A DNA stretch of 64,000 nt from Nocardia rhizosphaerihabitans (GTDB lineage: Bacteria > Actinomycetota > Actinomycetes > Mycobacteriales > Mycobacteriaceae), in NCBI RefSeq assembly GCF_014646295.1, contig NZ_BMNE01000003.1, forward strand, positions 309,804-373,803, given 5' to 3'. Shown piece after piece: positions 33,094-42,433 of this stretch. A program made the position numbers and the translations under genes. The notes beneath the pieces are model-generated. The model saw only the letters and a list, made by a program, of their open reading frames with translations. It was not told the DNA's origin and did no database searches. Positions within the stretch are counted from its first letter, which is position 1, and every line of letters begins with the position of its first letter.

Positions 33094-33141
33094 TTGACGG
33101 CCATCCGGGTCGCCTGCATCATCCTACTAAGCAAGCGCTTA
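33094..33141 (+). promoter_or_regulatory. Thiolase-operon promoter and TetR-type operator
   Basis: TTGACG (33094) and CATCAT (33117) are 17 bases apart. CTAAGCAAGCGCTTA (33127-33141) lies over the expected transcription start, as the same sequence does at 11707-11722. AAAGGAG for the thiolase follows at 33147. Confidence 0.65.
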
Positions 33142-33158
33142 TTCACAAAGGAGATTCG

Positions 33159-34379
33159 ATGCCGGAAGCTGTGATCGTCGCCGCTGCCCGTTCCCCGATC
33201 GGCCGCGCGGGCAAGGGTTCGCTCAAGGACATGCGTCCCGACGACCTGACCGTCCAGATGGTGCAGGCCGCCCTGGCTCAGGTGCCGAACCTCGACCCGA
33301 CCCAGATCGAGGATCTCGTCCTCGGTTGTGGGCAGCCCGCAGGAGAGTCGGGCTTCAACATGGCTCGTGCCGTCGCCGTGCTGGCCGGGCTCGACACCGT
33401 CCCCGGCACCACGGTCAACCGCTACTGTTCGTCGAGCCTGCAGACCACCCGCATGGCGTTGCACGCCATCAAGGCAGGCGAGGGCGACGTCTTCATCTCG
33501 GCAGGCGTCGAGACGGTGAGCCGCTTCGCCAAGGGCAACGCCGACGGCATGCCCGACACCGAGAACCCGATCTTCGCCGACGCGGTCGCCCGCACCGCCG
33601 AGCGTGCCGCCGGCGGTGCCGCGTCCTGGGCCGACCCGCGGACCAACGGTGTCGTGCCCGACCTCTACATCGCCATGGGCCAGACCGCGGAGAACGTCGC
33701 CCAGTCCACCGGGATCACCCGCGCCGAGCAGGACGAATTCGGCGTGCGCTCGCAGAATCTGGCCGAAAAGGCCATCGCCAACGGCTTCTGGGCCACCGAC
33801 ATCACCCCGGTGACGCTGCCCGACGGCACGGTGGTCAGCGCCGACGACGGCCCGCGCGCCGGCGTCACCCTCGAGGCGGTGAGCCAGCTGAAGCCCGTAT
33901 TCCGGCCCGATGGCACCGTCACCGCGGGCAACTGCTGCGCGCTCAACGACGGCGCGGCCGCCCTGATCATCATGTCCGACACCAAGGCACGCGAACTGGG
34001 CCTGACCCCGCTCGCCCGGGTCGTCAGCACCGGCGTTTCCGGCCTGTCGCCGGAGATCATGGGCCTGGGTCCGATCGAGGCCTCCAAGCAGGCACTGCGT
34101 CGCGCCGGTCTCACCATCGACGACATCGACCTGGTCGAGATCAACGAAGCCTTCGCCGTGCAGGTGCTCGGCTCCGCCCGCGAACTCGGCATCCCCGAGG
34201 ACAAGCTCAACATCAACGGTGGCGCGATCGCCGTGGGTCACCCGTTCGGCATGACCGGCGCCCGCATCACCTCCACCCTGATCAACTCGCTGCGCTACCA
34301 CGACAAACAGTTCGGGTTGGAGACGATGTGCGTCGGTGGCGGCCAGGGTATGGCCATGGTGCTGGAGCGTCTGTCGTGA
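33159..34379 (+). CDS. Acetyl-CoA acyltransferase (thiolase)
   Basis: A 406-residue thiolase splitting 3-ketoacyl-CoA with CoA (or joining acetyl-CoA units). Nucleophile C90 in NRYCSSSLQT, H361 in AVGHPFGMTG, and C391 in CVGGGQG make the active site; NEAFAVQ is present. The usual GHPLGASG loop reads GHPFGMTG, which may reflect chain preference. AAAGGAGATTCG precedes ATG 33159. First gene of a ten-gene operon; its stop overlaps the GTG of the next gene (GTGA). Confidence 0.93.
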   Translation: MPEAVIVAAARSPIGRAGKGSLKDMRPDDLTVQMVQAALAQVPNLDPTQIEDLVLGCGQPAGESGFNMARAVAVLAGLDTVPGTTVNRYCSSSLQTTRMALHAIKAGEGDVFISAGVETVSRFAKGNADGMPDTENPIFADAVARTAERAAGGAASWADPRTNGVVPDLYIAMGQTAENVAQSTGITRAEQDEFGVRSQNLAEKAIANGFWATDITPVTLPDGTVVSADDGPRAGVTLEAVSQLKPVFRPDGTVTAGNCCALNDGAAALIIMSDTKARELGLTPLARVVSTGVSGLSPEIMGLGPIEASKQALRRAGLTIDDIDLVEINEAFAVQVLGSARELGIPEDKLNINGGAIAVGHPFGMTGARITSTLINSLRYHDKQFGLETMCVGGGQGMAMVLERLS

Positions 34380-35131
34380 CCGGCCGTTTCGCGGGCAAGA
34401 CCGCGATCGTCACCGGCGCCAGCCGCGGCATCGGCCTCGGCATCGCGCAGCGGCTGGTCGACGACGGCGCGAAGGTCGTCATCACCGCCCGCAAAAAAGA
34501 CGCCCTCGACGAGGCCGTCCAGCAGCTCGGTGGCCCCGAGCACGCGCTCGGTGTGGCAGGTCGCGCCGACGACACCGCCCACCAGGAAGACGCTGTCGCC
34601 CGCGCGATCGAGACGTTCGGCAGCGCCGACCTCCTGGTCAACAACACCGGGATCAACCCGGTCTACGGCCCGATGATCGACATGGATCTGCAGGCCGCGC
34701 GCAAGATCATCGAGGTGAATTGCCTTGCAGCACTGGCGTGGACCCAGAGCGTGCACAAGGCCTGGATGGCCGAGCACGGTGGCGCGGTGGTCAACGTGTC
34801 GTCGGTGGCGGGCATCCGGCCCGCGCCCGGCATCGGCTTCTACGGTGCCAGCAAGGCGATGCTCACCTACATCACCCAGGAGCTGGCCGTCGAGCTCGGC
34901 CCGAATCTGCGGGTCAACGCGGTCGCGCCCGCCGTGGTGAAGACCAAGTTCGCCACCGCGCTGTACGAGGGCAAGGAAACCGAACTCGCCGCGACCTACC
35001 CGCTCAAGCGCCTCGGTGTGCCCGAGGACATCGCCGGCGCGGTGGCCTTCCTGCTCTCCGATGACGCGTCCTGGGTCACCGGCCAACTGCTGGTCCTCGA
35101 CGGCGGCGTCACGCTGACCGGCGGCGTCTGA
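34376..35131 (+). CDS. SDR-family oxidoreductase 1 of the beta-oxidation operon
   Basis: A 251-residue classical SDR: TGASRGIG (13-20), NNTG (89-92), S143 and Y156-x3-K160 are all present, and the C-terminal LLSDDASWVTGQLLVLDGG is intact. Starts with GTG overlapping the thiolase stop. Expected to oxidise a 3-hydroxyacyl-CoA, or reduce a ketoacyl group such as 4-oxoacyl-CoA, with NAD(P). It is the intact relative of the degenerate SDR at 20941. Confidence 0.9.
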   Translation: MTGRFAGKTAIVTGASRGIGLGIAQRLVDDGAKVVITARKKDALDEAVQQLGGPEHALGVAGRADDTAHQEDAVARAIETFGSADLLVNNTGINPVYGPMIDMDLQAARKIIEVNCLAALAWTQSVHKAWMAEHGGAVVNVSSVAGIRPAPGIGFYGASKAMLTYITQELAVELGPNLRVNAVAPAVVKTKFATALYEGKETELAATYPLKRLGVPEDIAGAVAFLLSDDASWVTGQLLVLDGGVTLTGGV

Positions 35132-35160
35132 CAACCACACCGAACCTCCAGGAGACAACG

Positions 35161-35919
35161 ATGAGTACACCAACCAAGACCGCGATCGTCACCGGCGGTG
35201 CCCGTGGCATCGGCGCGGGCGTTGCCCGCCGGCTCGCTGCCGACGGCATGGCCGTCGCCGTGATCGACCTCGACGAGGTCGCCTGTAAGCCGGTTGTCGA
35301 GCAGATCGAAGCCGCGGGCGGACGGGCGATCGCCGTCGGCGCCGACGTGGCCGACGAGGCCTCCGTCACCGCGGCCGTCGAGCGGGTCGTCGCCGAACTC
35401 GGCGCCCCGACCGTGCTGGTCAACAACGCCGGCGTCCTCCGCGACAACCTGCTGTTCAAGATGTCGGTCGACGACTGGGACACCGTCATGAACGTGCATC
35501 TGCGTGGTGCCTTCCTGATGACGCGCGCGGTGCAGAAATACATGGTGGAGGCCGAGTTCGGCCGCATCGTCAACCTGTCGAGCACCTCGGCGCTCGGCAA
35601 TCGCGGGCAGGCCAACTACGCCGCGGCCAAGGCGGGCGTGCAGGGCTTCACCAAGACCCTGGCCTTCGAGCTGGGCAAGTTCGGTGTCACCGCCAACGCG
35701 ATCGCGCCCGGTTTCATCGAGACCGAGATGACCGCGGCCACCGCGGCGCGCGTCGGTATTCCGTTCGAGGATTTCAAAGCCGGTGCCGCCAAGGAGATCC
35801 CGGTCGCGCGCACCGGTGTGCCCGAGGATATCGCGCACGCCGTGTCGTTCTTCGCCGGTGAGGGCGCCGGTTTCGTGTCCGGTCAGGTGCTCTACGTGGC
35901 GGGAGGGCCGAAGGCATGA
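35161..35919 (+). CDS. FabG-like 3-oxoacyl reductase/dehydrogenase
   Basis: A 252-residue SDR with TGGARGIG (11-18), NNAG (88-91), S140 and Y153-x3-K157. CCAGGAGACAACG precedes ATG 35161. Its TGA overlaps the ATG of the MaoC gene (ATGA). It resembles FabG and FabG4 proteins; in this operon it probably handles a hydroxyacyl- or ketoacyl-CoA. Two SDRs in one operon suggest two oxidation positions, for example C3 and C4. Confidence 0.9.
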   Translation: MSTPTKTAIVTGGARGIGAGVARRLAADGMAVAVIDLDEVACKPVVEQIEAAGGRAIAVGADVADEASVTAAVERVVAELGAPTVLVNNAGVLRDNLLFKMSVDDWDTVMNVHLRGAFLMTRAVQKYMVEAEFGRIVNLSSTSALGNRGQANYAAAKAGVQGFTKTLAFELGKFGVTANAIAPGFIETEMTAATAARVGIPFEDFKAGAAKEIPVARTGVPEDIAHAVSFFAGEGAGFVSGQVLYVAGGPKA

Positions 35920-36368
35920 GGGCTTTCCAGGGCATCGCCGAGCTCGAGGCCGCGGTCGGGTCGCATCTCGGCTATTCCGAGTGGCACACCATCACCCAGT
36001 CGCAGATCAACGCGTTCGCCGACGCGACCGGTGATCACCAGTGGATCCACATCGACACCGAGAAGGCGGCGAACGGGCCGTTCGGCACCACCATCGCGCA
36101 CGGTTACCTGACCCTGTCGCTGGTTCCGCTGCTGGTCGCGCAGGTGTATCGGGTCGAGGGCGTGCAGATGGCGGTCAACTACGGCTCCAACAAGCTGCGT
36201 TTCCCGGCGCCGGTGCCGGTGGGCTCGACGGTGCGCGCCGGGGTCGAGCTGGTCTCCGTCGCGGCGGGTGCCGCGGGCCACCTGGTCACCGCCAAGGTCG
36301 TGATCGAGCGCGAGGGCGGCGACAAGCCGGTCTGCGTGGTCGAATCGCTCAGCCTCGTGGTGGCCTGA
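35916..36368 (+). CDS. MaoC-family (R)-specific enoyl-CoA hydratase
   Basis: A 150-residue hotdog hydratase. The catalytic segment FADATGDHQWIHIDTEKA...FGTTIAHGYLTLSL contains the Asp and His of the MaoC/PhaJ type hydratase motif (D-x4-H and G-Y/L). Overlaps its neighbours by 4 and 1 bases (ATGA before, TGATG after), so coupling is tight. Adds water to trans-2-enoyl-CoA. Confidence 0.9.
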   Translation: MRAFQGIAELEAAVGSHLGYSEWHTITQSQINAFADATGDHQWIHIDTEKAANGPFGTTIAHGYLTLSLVPLLVAQVYRVEGVQMAVNYGSNKLRFPAPVPVGSTVRAGVELVSVAAGAAGHLVTAKVVIEREGGDKPVCVVESLSLVVA

Positions 36369-37396
36369 TGGAAACCCGGACCGACCTTCCGGGCCTGGAT
36401 CTCGACCGGTTGTCGACCTGGCTGCGTGGCCAGGTCGACGTGGCGGGCGCCCTGAGCGGCACACTGATCGCCGGCGGCAAGTCGAACCTGACCTACGCGG
36501 TCGGCGACGGCACCACCCGCTGGATCGTGCGGCGCCCGCCGCTGGGGCATGTGCTGGCCACCGCCCACGACATGGCCCGCGAATACCGGGTGATGGCGGC
36601 CCTGCGGGACACCGATGTCCCGGTGCCTGCGATGTACGCGCTGTGCCAGGACGACTCCGTGCTCGGCGCGCCCTTCTACGTGATGGAACACGTGGAGGGC
36701 ACGCCGTACCGGACCGCCGCGGAGCTGACCGAGCTGGGACCCGAACGGACACGGGCGATCTCGACCTCGCTGATCGACACCCTCGCCGTGCTGCACGCGG
36801 TCGACCCGGTGGCGGTCGGGCTGGCCGACTTCGGTCGTCCCGAGGGTTTCCTCGAGCGCCAGGTGCGCCGCTGGAAGAAGCAGCTGGACGCGTCGCACTC
36901 GCGCGAGCTGCCCCTGGCCGACGAGCTGCACGCGCGGCTGGCCGCCGACGTGCCCCCCGAGTCGGCGGTGGGCATCGTGCACGGTGACTACCGGCTCGAC
37001 AACGTGCTGACCGACAGCAGCGACCGGCCGGCGGCGGTCATCGACTGGGAGATGGCCACCCTCGGTGACCCGCTCACCGACCTGGCGCTGATGGTCGTCT
37101 ACGGCCGGCTCGCCGCGGGCCGGTCCGGCAACGCGACGGTGGCCGACGCGTCGGTAGCCCCGGGCTTCCTGTCCGAGGACGAGATCATCGCGCGCTACAC
37201 CGCGCGCAGCGATCGCGACATGTCCCGGTTCGGTTTCTACCTCGGCCTCGCCGCCTTCAAACTGGCCGCGATCCTCGAGGGTATCCACTACCGCTATCTG
37301 CACGGCCAGACGGTCGGCGAAGGTTTCGACACCATCGGCGCGGCGATCGACCCCCTCCTCGAAACCGGTCTCACCGCACTGAAGGAGCACCGCTGA
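36368..37396 (+). CDS. APH-type phosphotransferase, ACAD10/11 kinase-like
   Basis: A 342-residue aminoglycoside-phosphotransferase-fold kinase. Catalytic loop [12 protein letters not shown] (about 201-212) and metal site [17 protein letters not shown] (about 221-237) are intact; [10 protein letters not shown] is the nucleotide loop. In animals this domain is fused to an acyl-CoA dehydrogenase (ACAD10/11), and in Pseudomonas LvaA phosphorylates 4-hydroxyacyl-CoA. Here it lies directly before an ACAD10/11-like dehydrogenase with a one-base overlap, so phosphorylation of 4-hydroxyacyl-CoA is the favoured role (inference). It is not an antibiotic-resistance gene. Confidence 0.87.
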   Translation: METRTDLPGLDLDRLSTWLRGQVDVAGALSGTLIAGGKSNLTYAVGDGTTRWIVRRPPLGHVLATAHDMAREYRVMAALRDTDVPVPAMYALCQDDSVLGAPFYVMEHVEGTPYRTAAELTELGPERTRAISTSLIDTLAVLHAVDPVAVGLADFGRPEGFLERQVRRWKKQLDASHSRELPLADELHARLAADVPPESAVGIVHGDYRLDNVLTDSSDRPAAVIDWEMATLGDPLTDLALMVVYGRLAAGRSGNATVADASVAPGFLSEDEIIARYTARSDRDMSRFGFYLGLAAFKLAAILEGIHYRYLHGQTVGEGFDTIGAAIDPLLETGLTALKEHR

Positions 37397-38619
37397 TGGA
37401 TTTCGCCTTCGACGCACGCACCGAGCAATTGCGTGCCTCGCTGCTGGATTTCATGGACACCCACGTCTACCCGGCCGAACCGGTGTTCCGCGAGCAGCTG
37501 TCCCAGCTCGACAACCGCTGGGCGTGGGATTCGGTGCCGATCATGTCCGAGCTGCGGGCCGAGGCGCGCAAGCGCGGTCTGTGGAATCTGTTCCTGCCCG
37601 GCGCGGAGGGCGCCGGGCTGACCAACCTGCAGTACGCGCCGCTGGCCGAGATCACCGGCCGCAGTGGGCATCTGGCCCCGGCCACCCTCAACTGCGCGGC
37701 GCCCGACACCGGCAACATGGAGGTGCTGGCCCAGTTCGGCACCGAGGCCCAGCGCAAGGAATGGCTGGAGCCGCTGCTGGAGGGGCAGATCCGGTCCGCC
37801 TTCGCGATGACCGAGCCCGACGTGGCCTCCTCCGACGCCACCAATATCGGGACCCGCATCGAGCGCGACGGCGACGACTACGTGCTCAACGGCCGTAAGT
37901 GGTGGATAACCGGCGCGATGAACCCGAACGCGCAGATCTTCGTCGTGATGGGCAAGACCGACCCGTCCGCGAGCAGGCACCGCCAGCAGTCGATGATCCT
38001 GGTCCCGCGCGACACCCCCGGCGTGGAGATCATCCGCGGCATGGAGGTCTTCGGCTACGACGACCACGATCACGGTGGTCACGCCGAGCTGTCGTTCACC
38101 GATGTGCGGGTGCCCGCGGCCAACCTGATCGGTGGCGAGGGCGACGGCTTCGCCATCGCGCAGGCTCGGCTCGGCCCCGGCCGCATCCACCACTGCATGC
38201 GCGCCATCGGCGTGGCCGAGCGCGCGATCGAGGCGATGTGCGCCCGCGCCGACGAGCGCGTCGCCTTCGGCAAGCCGCTCAGCGAGCAGGGCGTGATCCG
38301 GGACTGGATCGCCGAGTCACGGGTCAAGCTCGAACAGCTGCGGCTGCTGGTGCTCAAGACCGCCTGGCTGATGGACACCGTGGGCAACAAGGGCGCACAC
38401 ACCGAGATCCAGGCGATCAAGATCGCCACCCCGGCCACCGTGCAGTGGATCCTCGACAAGGCCATCCAGGTGCACGGCGCAGCCGGTCTGTCCCAGGACT
38501 TCTCGCTGGCCGCGTCCTACGCGGGCAACCGCACGCTGCGCTTCGCCGACGGCCCGGACGAAGTCCACAAGAACGCGCTGGCCAAGAACGAGCTGCGCAA
38601 ACAGCGGGAGGCCCGATGA
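37396..38619 (+). CDS. Acyl-CoA dehydrogenase, ACAD10/11-like
   Basis: A 407-residue flavoprotein. [16 protein letters not shown] is the FAD-binding segment and [19 protein letters not shown] the C-terminal active-site region. That ADGPDEVH sequence, in place of the common EGTSEI, is the mark of ACAD10/11 proteins. With the kinase upstream (one-base overlap) it probably eliminates phosphate from 4-phosphoacyl-CoA to give an enoyl-CoA. Stop overlaps the next start (ATGA). Confidence 0.92.
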   Translation: MDFAFDARTEQLRASLLDFMDTHVYPAEPVFREQLSQLDNRWAWDSVPIMSELRAEARKRGLWNLFLPGAEGAGLTNLQYAPLAEITGRSGHLAPATLNCAAPDTGNMEVLAQFGTEAQRKEWLEPLLEGQIRSAFAMTEPDVASSDATNIGTRIERDGDDYVLNGRKWWITGAMNPNAQIFVVMGKTDPSASRHRQQSMILVPRDTPGVEIIRGMEVFGYDDHDHGGHAELSFTDVRVPAANLIGGEGDGFAIAQARLGPGRIHHCMRAIGVAERAIEAMCARADERVAFGKPLSEQGVIRDWIAESRVKLEQLRLLVLKTAWLMDTVGNKGAHTEIQAIKIATPATVQWILDKAIQVHGAAGLSQDFSLAASYAGNRTLRFADGPDEVHKNALAKNELRKQREAR

Positions 38620-39794
38620 CCATCGACGAACTTCGCACCAGAATCGGCGAATTCCTCGCCGTCAACGATCCCGCCACCACCGAGCGCCTCGAGTTCCTGC
38701 GCGCTCGCTACGACGCGGGCCTGGCGTGGGTGTACTTCCCCGAGGGCCACGGCGGTCTCGGTCTGCCGCACGCCTGGCAGACCGAGGTGGACCAGCTCTT
38801 CGAGCAGGCCGGTGCCCCGGACAACAACCCGAATGCCAACGTCATCGGTCTCGGTATGGCGGGCCCGACGATCCTGGCCTGCGGCACCGAGGAGCAGAAG
38901 AAGCGGTTCCTGCGTCCGCTGTGGACCGGCGAGGAGATCTGGTGCCAGCTGTTCAGTGAACCCGGCGCCGGCTCAGATCTGGCCAACGTCAGCACCCGCG
39001 CGGTGCGCGACGGCGACGAGTGGGTCGTCAACGGGCAGAAGGTGTGGACCTCGAGCGCGCATCTGGCGCAGTTCGCGATCCTGCTGGCCCGCACCGACGC
39101 GGGTATTCCCAAGCACCGCGGCATGACGTACTTCCTGATCGACATGACCCAGCCGGGGGTCGACGTGCGGCCGCTGCGCCAGATCACCGGTGAGGCCGAG
39201 TTCAACGAGGTCTTCATCACCGACGCCCGCGTGCCCGACGCCCAGCGCCTCGGCGCCGAGGGTGACGGGTGGCGCATCGCCAACACGACGCTCAACACCG
39301 AGCGGGTCGCGATCGGCGGCCGGGCAAGCGCCCGCGAGTCCGGGCTCATCGGCGTAGTCGCCGACACCTGGCGCGAGAATCCGGCGCGGCGCACCCCGGA
39401 GCTGCACGACCGGTTGCTGCGACTGTGGGTCGACGCCGAGGTCGCCCGGCTCACCGGTCTTCGCTTGCGCCAGAAGCTGGCTCAGGGGCAGGCCGGTCCG
39501 GAGGGTTCGGCGATGAAGCTGTCCTTCGCCCGGATCGCCCAGCAGTTGTCCGGGCTGGAGCTGGAGCTGCTCGGTGAGGACGGGCTGCGCTACGACGACT
39601 GGACCCTGGTCCGTCCGGAGCGTGTCGATATGAACGCGCGCGACGCGGGCTACCGCTACCTGCGGGCCAAGGGCAATTCGATCGAGGGTGGCACCTCCGA
39701 GATCCTGCGAAACATCGTGTCCGAGCGCATTCTCGGCCTGCCCGCCGAGCCGCGCACCGACAAGGACCGTCCCTGGAAAGAAGTCGCGCGATGA
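38616..39794 (+). CDS. Acyl-CoA dehydrogenase (FadE-type), catalytic partner
   Basis: A 392-residue dehydrogenase with [13 protein letters not shown] (FAD/substrate loop) and the C-terminal [23 protein letters not shown], the usual catalytic and FAD-contact end. It overlaps by 4 bases the shorter dehydrogenase gene downstream. Actinobacterial pairs of this build (for example FadE28-FadE29) form alpha2-beta2 heterotetramers, in which one chain brings the catalytic base; I infer the same here. Confidence 0.92.
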   Translation: MTIDELRTRIGEFLAVNDPATTERLEFLRARYDAGLAWVYFPEGHGGLGLPHAWQTEVDQLFEQAGAPDNNPNANVIGLGMAGPTILACGTEEQKKRFLRPLWTGEEIWCQLFSEPGAGSDLANVSTRAVRDGDEWVVNGQKVWTSSAHLAQFAILLARTDAGIPKHRGMTYFLIDMTQPGVDVRPLRQITGEAEFNEVFITDARVPDAQRLGAEGDGWRIANTTLNTERVAIGGRASARESGLIGVVADTWRENPARRTPELHDRLLRLWVDAEVARLTGLRLRQKLAQGQAGPEGSAMKLSFARIAQQLSGLELELLGEDGLRYDDWTLVRPERVDMNARDAGYRYLRAKGNSIEGGTSEILRNIVSERILGLPAEPRTDKDRPWKEVAR

Positions 39795-40885
39795 CCGACG
39801 TTGATCTGCTCTACACCGAAGTCGAGGACGACCTGCGCAGTGTGGTGCGCTCGGTGCTGACCGCACAGTGCGAACCCGGCGCGGTCACCGCACTCTACGA
39901 CGGCGACCGCGCGCTGGTGGCCGACCTGTGGAAGAACATCGCGGTCGACCTCGGCCTGGCAGGGCTGCTCATTCCCGAAGCGGACGGTGGCGCGGGCGCC
40001 TCGGCCCGTGAGGCGGCGGTGGTGCTCGAGGAACTCGGGCGCTTCGTCGCCCCGGTGCCCTTTCTGACCAGTGCCGTGGTCGCCACCACCGCGCTGGTGG
40101 GTTCCGGCTCGGCACTGCTGGGTCAGCTCGCGGCGGGGGAGCGGACTGCCGCCCTGGTCGTCCCGTTGACCACCGCGACCCACGCCACGCTGCCCACCGT
40201 GTCGGCCGGTGCCGACGGTCGGCTGACCGGCAAGGTCACCAGTGTGGCCGGCGCGCTCGAGGCCGATGTGCTGCTGGTCCCGGCCACCGGTCCCGACGGT
40301 GTCGCGCTGTATGCGGTGTCGGCCACCGATACCCAGCTCACGCCGGTCGTCTCCTTCGACATGACCCGTCAGCTCGCCGACATCGAGTTCGACGGTGCCG
40401 CAGGCGAACTCGTCGTGGCCGAAGGCGAGGCCGCGGTGCGCCGCGCCCTCGCAGCGGGCACCGCCCTGCTCGCCTCGGAGCAGTACGGGGTGGCGCGCTG
40501 GTGCCTCGACGAAACGGTGGCGTATCTGAAGCAGCGGCGCCAATTCGGTCGCGTGGTCGGTGGATTCCAGGCGGTCAAGCACCGGCTGGCCGATCTGTAC
40601 ACCGCGGTCGAATCCGGCAATGCCGCCGCCCGCTACGCCGCGGCCACGCTCGCCGAGGACGACGCCGACGCGCCCGTCGCGGCGGCGGTGGCTCAGGCGT
40701 TCTGCAGCGACCTCGCGGTCTACGCCGGTGAGGAGGCGGTGCAGTTGCACGGCGGCATGGGTATGACGTGGGAGCATCCGGCCCACCTGTACCTCAAGCG
40801 CGCCAAGGCCGACCAGCTCGCCTTCGGCACCGCCGGTGCGCACCGGGTGCGACTGGCCGACCTGGTCGAGGTGCCGGGATCATGA
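39791..40885 (+). CDS. Acyl-CoA dehydrogenase-like, short partner subunit
   Basis: A 364-residue ACAD-fold protein. The C-terminal helix block [27 protein letters not shown] is conserved but the EGTSEI-like catalytic end is absent and the chain stops soon after. This matches the partner chains of heteromeric dehydrogenases. Its start overlaps gene 38616 by 4 bases and its stop overlaps pntA by 4 bases. Confidence 0.9.
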   Translation: MTDVDLLYTEVEDDLRSVVRSVLTAQCEPGAVTALYDGDRALVADLWKNIAVDLGLAGLLIPEADGGAGASAREAAVVLEELGRFVAPVPFLTSAVVATTALVGSGSALLGQLAAGERTAALVVPLTTATHATLPTVSAGADGRLTGKVTSVAGALEADVLLVPATGPDGVALYAVSATDTQLTPVVSFDMTRQLADIEFDGAAGELVVAEGEAAVRRALAAGTALLASEQYGVARWCLDETVAYLKQRRQFGRVVGGFQAVKHRLADLYTAVESGNAAARYAAATLAEDDADAPVAAAVAQAFCSDLAVYAGEEAVQLHGGMGMTWEHPAHLYLKRAKADQLAFGTAGAHRVRLADLVEVPGS

Positions 40886-42405
40886 TCGTCGGTGTCCTGC
40901 GCGAGGCACGCCCGCGCGAAACCCGGGTCGCCGCCACTCCGGCGACGGTCACCCGGCTCGTCCGGCTCGGCTACGACGTGGTGGTCGAGACCGGCGCGGG
41001 CAGTCTCGCCGCCTTCTCCGACGACGCCTACGTCGAGGCGGGTGCCACGATCGGCAACGCGCGCGCCGCCGATGTGGTGCTCGGTGTCAACGCGCCCGCG
41101 GCCTACCAGCTCGACGACATGAATCCCGGTGCCACCGTGATCAGTCTGCTGGGGGTGGTGAACGACCCGGATCTGGTCACCGACCTCGGCAAGCGGCCGA
41201 TCACCGCCCTTGCCATGGACGCGGTGCCCCGCATCTCGCGGGCCCAGTCGCTGGACGTGCTGTCCTCGATGGCCAATATCGCGGGCTACCGCGCGGTCGT
41301 GGAGGCCGCGCACGCGTTCGGCCGGTTCTTCACCGGGCAGGTCACCGCCGCGGGCAAGGTACCGCCCGCCAAGGTCCTGGTGGTCGGTGCCGGGGTGGCC
41401 GGGCTGGCCGCCATCGGTGCCGCGGGCAGTCTCGGCGCCGTCGTGCGCGCGACCGATCCGCGGCCGGAAGTCGCAGATCAGGTGAAATCCCTCGGCGGAG
41501 AATATCTCTCGATCGACTCGGCCGAGGCCGAGGTGTCGGCCACCGGCTACGCCAAGGAGATGAGCGGGGACTACAAGGCCCGCGAGGCGCGGCTCTACGC
41601 CGAGCAGTGCGCCGATGTCGACATCGTGATCACCACCGCCCTGATCCCCGGGCGCCCCGCGCCGCGCATCATCACCGCCGAGATGGTGGCCTCGATGAAG
41701 CCCGGCAGTGTCATCGTCGATATGGCCGCGCAGAACGGCGGCAATGTCGAGGGCACCGTCGTCGACCGCGCGATCGTCACCGACAACGGCGTCACCATCA
41801 TCGGCTACACCGACCTGGCCGGTCGACTGCCCGCGCAGGCCTCGCAGCTGTACGGCACGAACGTGGCGAACCTGCTCGAGCTGATGACGCCGGGCAAGGA
41901 CGGCAGGCTGGTCCTGGACTTCGACGATGTGGTCCAGCGTTCCATCACCGTCGTGCGCGGCGGCGAGGTCACCTGGCCACCACCACCGGTCGCCGTCTCG
42001 GCGAAGCCGGCGGCCGCACCGGCCGCGCCACCCGAACCGGCACCGGCGAAGGAACCGATGTCCGCTCGGCGCCGGATCGGGCTGGTGCTGGCCGCGGCGG
42101 CCGCGGTGTTCGGGCTGATCGCGATCTCACCACCCGCGTTGCAAGGACATCTGACGGTGTTCGCGCTGGCGATCGTGATCGGTTACTACGTGATCGGCCA
42201 CGTGCATCACGCGCTGCACACCCCGCTGATGTCGGTGACCAATGCGATCTCCGGGATCATCGTGGTCGGCGCGCTGCTGCAGATCGGACACGGCGATCCG
42301 TGGATCACGGGGTTGTCCTTCGCGGCGATCCTGCTGGCGAGCATCAACATCTTCGGTGGCTTCGCGGTGACCCGCCGCATGCTCGCCATGTTCTCCCGCA
42401 GCTGA
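40882..42405 (+). CDS. pntA: NAD(P) transhydrogenase subunit alpha
   Basis: A 507-residue subunit with the NAD-binding domain I (residues 1-380; [22 protein letters not shown]ossmann motif; [13 protein letters not shown] start; GNVEGTVVD) fused to a C-terminal membrane block of about four helices (about 400-505). A Pro/Ala-rich linker ([16 protein letters not shown]) joins them. Overlaps the ACAD gene by 4 bases. Uses the proton gradient to reduce NADP+ with NADH. Ordinary length for the fused alpha form. Confidence 0.95.
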   Translation: MIVGVLREARPRETRVAATPATVTRLVRLGYDVVVETGAGSLAAFSDDAYVEAGATIGNARAADVVLGVNAPAAYQLDDMNPGATVISLLGVVNDPDLVTDLGKRPITALAMDAVPRISRAQSLDVLSSMANIAGYRAVVEAAHAFGRFFTGQVTAAGKVPPAKVLVVGAGVAGLAAIGAAGSLGAVVRATDPRPEVADQVKSLGGEYLSIDSAEAEVSATGYAKEMSGDYKAREARLYAEQCADVDIVITTALIPGRPAPRIITAEMVASMKPGSVIVDMAAQNGGNVEGTVVDRAIVTDNGVTIIGYTDLAGRLPAQASQLYGTNVANLLELMTPGKDGRLVLDFDDVVQRSITVVRGGEVTWPPPPVAVSAKPAAAPAAPPEPAPAKEPMSARRRIGLVLAAAAAVFGLIAISPPALQGHLTVFALAIVIGYYVIGHVHHALHTPLMSVTNAISGIIVVGALLQIGHGDPWITGLSFAAILLASINIFGGFAVTRRMLAMFSRS

Positions 42406-42433
42406 GCTGCGCCCGACCCCGGAGTGAATTCTC

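Noticed and set aside
33326..34375. Plus-strand frame inside the thiolase gene, continuous with the SDR at 34376
   Set aside because: Upstream part is an out-of-frame reading of thiolase; the SDR begins at GTG 34376.
36368..37396. Aminoglycoside resistance gene
   Set aside because: The APH fold is present, but operon context and ACAD10/11 pairing point to an acyl-CoA kinase.
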